Source: Gymnopilus junonius
Lineage: Eukaryota > Basidiomycota > Agaricomycetes > Agaricales > Galerinaceae
DNA length: 64,000 nt
Assembly (NCBI GenBank): GCA_015501075.1
Contig: JADNYJ010000035.1
Location: 62,001-126,000 of the forward strand
Direction: 5' to 3'
Both the position numbers and the translations under genes were made by a program. The stretch's first letter is position 1. Each line of letters begins with the position of its first letter. Shown one piece after another: positions 57,222 to 64,000 of the stretch. Under the pieces are notes generated by a model that saw nothing but the letters and a program-made list of their open reading frames with translations, ran no database searches and was not told the DNA's origin.

Positions 57222-60200
57222 ATGGATTCTCCTTCGTCCTCGTTATTGCACCCGTCCTCGTCGACACCCCCGGCGACCTCCCAGCACCCGTCTGCATCCT
57301 CAACGGCACCGTGAGTCTATTAGCCTCGTCTTCCCCAAAAAAGCTCACATCTTTTGGTCAAAAATACAGTCAAATCAGATCCAGAATCACTGTTGTGTGT
57401 GCAGAGGTCCGTGCCAGTCGCTTATTCTTTCGTTCTATCCGTCTTACTCCGTGAGTTCTGCAGTGCAAGCGGCTCAAGCTCAAATGCGACAGGAGGACTC
57501 CGTGCGGCAGCTGCACAAAGCGCGACACCGTTGTCAGGTGTATTTATTCTCCCGCAGCTGCTGAAAAAGTGTACGTTGCAGTTGGTTTCGAATTTGATAT
57601 TCGTTAACCTTGCAACTTTCCAGCGACCTGCACTCTCTGAACAACCGTTTAATTCAAGTAGAGTCCTTTATTTCCATGATTAGCTCAGGACAACAACAAC
57701 TACCCGCATTCCAATCTTCTTACCTGCTTCCTAATCCTTCTGCCGCGTCCTCTTCTTCAACTCCCGCGTCTTCTTTTAACTTGAATTTCTCAAATCATCA
57801 TCAACCGTCGCACCAACACCACCACCATTATGCCCCACCACAAAGTCATCCATCCTCGAATTCCATCGCGCTCTCCCCACAGGACTTTGCTTCAATATGG
57901 TTGGACGGTCTCGATTTGGGAGTTTCGTGGCTTCCCCCATCTTCATCCCCGCACCACCAACAGCAGTTGCAGGTATACCCGAACGGAGCAAGCGCGGGAT
58001 ATATAAAATTAGAGCCGTCCACGATCGACGCTGCGCTTAGCCTTCCGCTTAACGGTGCACCCACAGTCGTTGACGTAGACAACAATTCTCATTTCTCACA
58101 ACAACCTTCCCGTGCTGCTTCACCGCTCAATAGTAGTAGTCATCGGCGCTCGCAGCAAAACTCTTCGGTTCAGTTGTTACTGCCAGCTCTGAGTATATAC
58201 TACCCGGTACCTACAATTTCTCCTCCAGGCACCTCGCCCTCTTCGTCGTCTGCTTTTCCTCATCAATCATCCGCCTCCAACACGCTTCACCTAACTCAGC
58301 AGCAACCGCAGTACACTAAACCCCAAGTGACACCTGCACTATTAGTTCTGTTGCCCTCCTTGCAGCGGTGTAAACGTCTACTGCATAGGGCGCGTGAGGT
58401 CTCCCATGTGCGGCCTATACCGTTCGAACCAACGTCAAGTAATGGAGGGGGGGCATGGAAGGCGTTCGAAGGCCGCTGTATAATGCTTCTGAGCGGCGGG
58501 ATGACCGAGGAGAGGGAGAGGGAAAGGGCAAGGAAGGAGAAAGCGAGAGAGGCCAAGAGGGCGAGGCAAATCTACTTTGGTGGAATCCATGGACTGCAGA
58601 GTGATGACGCCGAGATGGACGATGCTAATGGGACGAAGAATAAGGATGCGGAAGAACAGAGCGCTTCCGGCGAGGGTCAATCCCTGACGTTCTTTGCGAC
58701 TATGTGCGCTGTCCTAGCCATTGGATCTTACTATTCTTCCAGCAGTGGTGATTCAAATCCACACGCTACAGAGAGTCCTGCGTTCTTTTATGCTCTGTCT
58801 CAGCAGGCGTTGGGTGTCTGGGATACACATGTCTCTTCCACTTCTGGGTCGTCAAGTAGTGCATCAGCTGCTGCTGACGAGGCGGAGAGGATGGATTATC
58901 TCCTTGCGTGTCTTGTCGGTGTCGAGTATCTCATGCTATCGAGGTCTGACGAGGAGAAGGAGAGGGAGGATGATCCGACGACAAGCCCAGTTCACTCTTT
59001 GGTATGTGAAGTTTTCGCAATAGTCGAATCTTCTCATCTCAAATAATACTTTGAATAGGTTGGGAGGCTAGTCAACGCACATCGTACGATGGGTCTCGGG
59101 AAGGATACCTCTTCTGCTTCCAGGAAAAGTAAAAACGGGTTGGGAGTTCCATCAACTGTTGCAATGAGCAAGAGGCTGGAGAAGGAAAAGATAAAGGACG
59201 AGTGGAAAAGGATGGTGTTGTGGCAGGTAATGTACTGTGATTTGTGGGTCGCTTTCTCGACTTTCCTTCTCTTTTTCCTCTTCTTCCCCTAATTTGATGA
59301 ATTATTATTTCGTTATTTACTGACTCCTTTTTTCTGGCAGATTCACGGCGGATGTGCTGGGCCATCAGCCGTTCATCCCTTCATACTCCTTCTCGGCCAA
59401 ATTACCATCGTGTTCCTCCTCACCCTCGTCAGAAATCTCCATAGGTAGCGCAGAACAAGAACTGTCGGAGGATGAATTCCAACAGTCTCATGATGACATG
59501 CAACATGATGGATATGATTCTTCCTTCAATACTCGAAACCCAAACTCATCCAGACAGCGGCATCGACAGCAGCACCAACAGCCGCAGTCGACCCTGCCCG
59601 ACCCCAATAATTTGGAGGCGTACGAGGAGGTTCATCCCTACCTCGGAGCCCGGTACCGGTACGCCGTTTTCTAATAGGACTCTATGTGACTGTTTTACTG
59701 ATGTATTGAATTCTGTTCTAAAAATGTTGTTATAACTTTTTTGATCTCACTCATCTCTTTACTTAGCCTAACCCAACTTGCTCAGGCTGTCAAAGACCGC
59801 ATCGCGCATCCGGACTGCTGTTGTGGTTATACGCTCGATCAGGCTGCTACCCTTGAAGACGAGATTAGGAGATGGTACGCCGATTTACCTGCGTCTTTGA
59901 AGGCGGCCCTCTCGACTGCCTCTTCCGCCGCCACCGCTTCCAGTTCTTTACCGCCCGGTCGTACACTTCCGAGAAGCCCGTTCCATGATCTACTCCCTTC
60001 TGACAGCACCGGAGAGGATTCTGCTGGCAGGGATTTCGGGGCGGACAAAGCTGCCCTCGCACAGAGCTGTGAGTTGGCGATCATGGTCAACGTGTTGATC
60101 GTGAAGATATACACACCCTTTTTACGGCACGCTTCCTCCACTTCTGCGACAGCGACGAACGGGGGGAACGCAACACAATCATTTTATTCTGCGAGCGTGG

Positions 60201-62229
60201 GTGGTATAAGTTCATCCGCATGTCAAGCAACGGTTCACGCTGCTCAAGCTATTTTACGAGCTGGCAAAGTTCTCTGTGCAGCGCCCTCCTCCCAAAACAA
60301 CAACCCTACTGATGGCCAGGATGTCGTCCTACCCTCCCTATTCGACTACTACCCTCTCGACAAGATCATCTTCGACGCTGTAGTCATCTGCGCTCATGCA
60401 GGGCTCACGGGCAAAGCGGCCACGTTCGCGTTTGACGCTGGAGTGCTCTTGGAGGATGTCTATTCTGGATTGGAGCTACTCTCAGATATGTTTGCTGGGA
60501 ACGGAATGGGTGTAGGTTTGGGAGAGAAGCAGAAGAGGGTGGTTGAGGCGCTTTATAAGCGTGTTCAGCACCGTGGAGGGAATGCGAGCTTGCTGAAGAG
60601 AAAGCATGATCAGGTTGATATTGCTGGTGCTTTTAGTGGTCAGTCCTTTCTTTGTTTTGAGAGGATAATTGCTTGACGATTTTTATAATAGCTTCTTCGA
60701 TGTACCCATCAGCTAACGGAGCTGCTGGTGGTAGCAATGAGGAGACCATGGTGCCTGGTTTCGACTTCATGAACCCTGGTGGTAACACTCAATACCAGCC
60801 CAATGGCCTTCCCATCGCCCAGCAGCAGCAGCAACACGCCGGTCTAATGGACACTTCTGCCTCTTCATCACGTCCATCGATCATTGCAGGTTCCTCCCTT
60901 CCGGCCGGCATCTTCCCGCAGGATCGACTTCAAAGGACCGAAGAGGGAAAGAATGAACTACAGTCTGCTCTGACGTCAGCTCGTCACACTTCGGCTGCTA
61001 GGCATGCCGATAAGGAGAAGTCGAAAGAGCAGGATCAGCAAGATCGACAGCTCGAGAAGGAGAAAGGGCAGAAGCATTCGAAGAAGAGCCATGTACATCC
61101 TTCTGTGGGGATTCGGGTGCGTCCTGGGAAGGATAGTTCTTCGACTTCTTCGAGGCCCAGACAGAATTCTGTTTCGGGTCCTGCCGCGGGTCAGCATACT
61201 TCGTTAATGGCGACGACGGTACAGCAGAGGCCGCTTGCCGAATCGATCTTAACTTTCCAGCAACAACAAAAGCAAAAACTGAACTCGCAGGGTATGTCAA
61301 CGTCTGGCAATCAGAATCAGCGTTCTCGGTCGTCGTCGGTCAGTCACCTGCAGGCATCCCAGGCGGAGCAGCAGCCTACTCCCATGGAGTATTCCTTACC
61401 TTTCGGATCTTTGACCCCTTCGATTTCTGATGTGATGGACCTACAATCCATGCATGGAAAGTCGTTCACCATTCCTGACAGCGCGACCAGACAAGCCCAG
61501 CAGCAGCAGCAGCTTGGTCCCGAACAATCCCCTTTTACCTCTCGTCCATTTGAGCAAGCTCGCTCGATGTACGATCGGACTCAACAGCAGTCTTATGACC
61601 CATCAGTAGCTATTCCATCATCAGTTACGCACTCAGATGGAATGAACTACGGTAATACTGTCTCCAGCCCTTTCTCCCCACCTGGAGGCCCTCCTTCCTC
61701 AACTGGCTCTCCGTTTACGTCTGCTAGCTCAGGCCATCCACCTACCCCCACATTCACTGCCCATCATCCTACTCCTCCGGTTTTCGGTCCCCAGGCTTCT
61801 GCAGCCCCTCCGACGTCCAGCCCCACGACATATTTCCTTCCCCCAAACTTTGGTGGCTCTTATACTCGGTCTCCTCCTTCTGAGTTGTCCGGCCATCATC
61901 GAGACGTGTCTCTTGCTGACATGGGCATTGACCAAACCATGGTTTCCACTCCTGTTTACGACAAGTCCCAGCAGCAACAGCAGGTCACGATGTATGACAT
62001 GAAGCCTCCTGTCGGAACTCAACCCCAGCATCACCATATGCTTCAACAGCAGCATATGCAACGCCAATCAATAGGACCGCCTTATGAGGATCAAGATATG
62101 TCCGGTCAACTTTCTATGGCGATACCACCCCACCCGTCATGGCCTTCTGGCCATCAACAACAGCCACCTACACCACGGGCTAATCAAAATTATTGGGACA
62201 TGGGCACAGAATTCAGATTCCATTCATGA
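57222..62229 (+). CDS. Zn2Cys6 fungal transcription factor with large disordered C-terminus
   Basis: Eight exons (57222-57310, 57370-57406, 57464-57570, 57624-59001, 59059-59243, 59341-59658, 59767-60638, 60692-62229) join in phase to 1507 residues. The zinc cluster is split by intron 2: CAE, then CKRLKLKCDRRTPCGSC, then TKRDTVVRC, giving all six cysteines. A short coiled coil (DLHSLNNRLIQVESFISMI) follows for dimerisation. The middle region resembles the fungal_trans domain (LVNAHRTMGLGKD, KIKDEWKRMVLWQ, CDLFTADVLGHQPFIPSYSF, VKDRIAHPD, EDEIRRWYADLPASLK). The last 500 residues are Gln/Pro/Ser-rich with poly-Gln and His runs, typical of activation regions. It binds GC-rich triplets as a dimer in the nucleus; targets are unknown. 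No frame problem was found in 4.5 kb of coding sequence. Confidence 0.88.
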
Positions 62230-62659
62230 TTAATTTCACGACCAATCACGACTTATCATATTGTCCAATCCCTACTCTACATTTCGTCGTCCACTTATCT
62301 GGTTAGCTATCGCGTATTTCTATCATACCATAATCGGTCAGGTTTACTGTATTACTACGCCCTTTCATCCTCCGATTGGTTCAGCTCGTTATCATGTCGC
62401 TTTTTCCATTTCCCTACCACGTGTGGTTCCCTTCCGTCTCCATGGGATTTTGTCGCTCCTGTAACATTATATTTTTATTAGCATGTAGGCATAGCTCTTT
62501 CATTTTCCGACGGCCGATACAAAATGCTTTTTCAATTGTGCATTTTAAGCACCATGTAGATAGTTTATATAGATTTTGCATATGCGGTAGGGTATGCTTC
62601 GCATCCAAACACGAGGTATTATTGGGGAATGCTAGTGAACGCCATGTACTACCAAAACG
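62230..62659. other. intergenic region between convergent genes
   Basis: About 430 bp, T/C-rich and presumably 3' UTR sequence for both neighbours. No other signal. Confidence 0.45.
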
Positions 62660-63223
62660 TTACTGAGCGATATGCGCCGTGATCGCCCAAATCGATAGAA
62701 CAACCAAACTGACAATTGCCATACAGCTTCCGGCTAAAATCGGCCTGGCTCCAACCTCCTCGACCTCCTCCCATTCATAGTCTTCATTGTATATCTGCGC
62801 CTCATAAGTGTATGACCAACGACTTGACGAAAGCCTCCCGCGATTTGGGCGCACCCGATACCGCCATTTTTCTGGCTTGAATTGGTGTGATATCACGGCT
62901 GGACTTGGTTCTGCAAGAACTGCCTCGACTTCAGGGATCATCCACTCCATGTCATCTATCTCCTCTTCTAGGAAAAGTGCTTTTTCAGAGGTGATTTCAA
63001 TGGGTCCTTCTTCGTAATGGGGATAAAGGCTTTTGTTGCAATGTATTCTTTCGAGGCGATCATGAAAGACGTGGCGGGATAAGACGCCTGACAGTGTCGC
63101 GAGGAGACTGGGAGGAACGAAGGGGTTTTTTGGCTGGTATCTGGCCTTCTTTCGCAGTTTGCAAGAAAGCCCTTTATTGCTTGTTGCTCCGGAATATGTG
63201 GGCACGGTTCTACTCGTGGACAT
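62660..63223 (-). CDS. small protein with C-terminal membrane anchor, function unknown
   Basis: One exon of 187 residues from ATG 63223. The N-terminus is basic (KLRKKARYQPKNPFVPP), the middle acidic (LFLEEEIDDMEWMIPEVEAV, EDYEWEEVEEVG), and the last 25 residues form a hydrophobic helix (ILAGSCMAIVSLVVLSIWAI) ending four residues before the stop. That is a tail-anchor layout, so insertion into an internal membrane is inferred. Family not recognised. Upstream exons may exist, since open minus-strand sequence continues to 63336 in another frame. Confidence 0.55.
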   Translation of the reverse strand: MSTSRTVPTYSGATSNKGLSCKLRKKARYQPKNPFVPPSLLATLSGVLSRHVFHDRLERIHCNKSLYPHYEEGPIEITSEKALFLEEEIDDMEWMIPEVEAVLAEPSPAVISHQFKPEKWRYRVRPNRGRLSSSRWSYTYEAQIYNEDYEWEEVEEVGARPILAGSCMAIVSLVVLSIWAITAHIAQ

Positions 63224-64000
63224 TGGACTGGGGATGGCTTTGCCGCATTGGATCCTTGATGGTGGGCATATAATAGGGCCCCTCTGACTGAGACATTCAT
63301 CGTTTGAGGGGACAAACTAAATTCCTCCTCGTTCAAGATAGGTACTGGAATACGTATCAGCGGAACCGGACATCGAATCTTAGGCTCTAAGAATGTTGCA
63401 CCAACTGTGTTGTTTGCGTCGGCTATGTCACCTATGTAGATCTAGAACTTGCCACTCCGATAATGCGCCAATAGGGTAAGTTTGGCGGAGATCAACCACT
63501 CATGCATGCGAGCATCTAGAATTTAAGTTTACCTAGCAGTGCAAATACACTATGATCCATGTATGTGCTTTGACCTTGGGTGTTCCACAACAGATCAGTC
63601 GCGACTCGCCACTGACGTGTTCAGCAGCAATGTAAATGCGTTATACTCACCTTGGCCCACCTATAACCGTAAAGGTTCACTTGAGCGTAAGTCTGTACGT
63701 CAATCGTTTATGTAACCACTACTAATATAGTACTCAACGGAGTGAGTTCAAGTCGAAGGTAGGTTTAAGTCGAAGATGATTTCCCTTTGATTCGGGCTTT
63801 GAATTACTGTTGATTGTACGGCTTTTCCCATTGACAAACTGATTTCGGTCATCCGTGCGTTGTAGAACAATCTCCTCGAACCCTTGATCTCTCTCCATTC
63901 TTTAAATTTGTACCTTTCTCTCGCGCAATAGCCCATCCCTTGGGAAAGGTTCTGTCTCTACGCTTCTCTACGCTATGTCTATCTCATATCTGGCAGGCAC
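63224..64000. other. right-edge stretch without a supported gene
   Basis: No domain recognised. A minus-strand open frame at 63748-63936 could be an exon of a gene cut by the window edge, but there is no motif to support it. Confidence 0.35.

Overview
The window looks like nuclear DNA from a mushroom-forming basidiomycete (Agaricomycetes). Most genes are split by introns of about 45-65 nt with GT...AG ends. The gene families fit that group: DUF7587, DUF6534, basidiomycete-type Zn2Cys6 and bHLH factors, and a fungal tyrosine-recombinase element. All calls come from reading translations and splice sites by eye; no database search was run.

Layout. 1.7-14 kb is dense: a DUF7587 tail-anchored protein, a SAM-dependent O-methyltransferase, a Tcd/TcdA-type tRNA threonylcarbamoyladenosine dehydratase, then (after a 3.7 kb gap holding an old direct repeat) the shared farnesyl/geranylgeranyl transferase alpha subunit and a NOSIP-type RING/U-box protein, head to head. 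14.6-25.4 kb holds three DUF6534 seven-helix membrane genes on the minus strand with the same nine-exon structure; ORC3 sits between copies 1 and 2 on the plus strand behind four ACGCGT boxes. 26.0-32.95 kb is a nested mobile-element island: a palindromic MITE-like repeat interrupted by a 6.46 kb element with perfect 38 bp terminal inverted repeats and a 7 bp target duplication. That element carries a SAP-domain gene, a decayed tyrosine recombinase and a truncated ORF. 33.6-37.7 kb carries three isoprenylcysteine methyltransferase copies, of which only the third reads cleanly. Then come a multi-helix membrane protein, a single-exon unknown, a bHLH factor, an alpha/beta hydrolase, a mitochondrial Obg GTPase, about 8 kb without recognisable genes, a 1507-residue Zn2Cys6 regulator and a small tail-anchored protein.

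Functional links. Protein prenylation appears twice (prenyltransferase alpha subunit; ICMT copies), which would serve Ras/Rho proteins and lipopeptide pheromones. Other genes are housekeeping (ORC3, tRNA t6A dehydration, mitoribosome GTPase) mixed with fungus-specific families.

Caution on sequence quality. Several conserved genes need single-base corrections to read through (Obg three times, alpha/beta hydrolase twice, ICMT copy 2 twice, perhaps others), often in short homopolymers. Either this assembly has residual indel errors or several genes are decaying; raw reads would decide. Exon coordinates are hand-derived; those marked uncertain should be treated as approximate.
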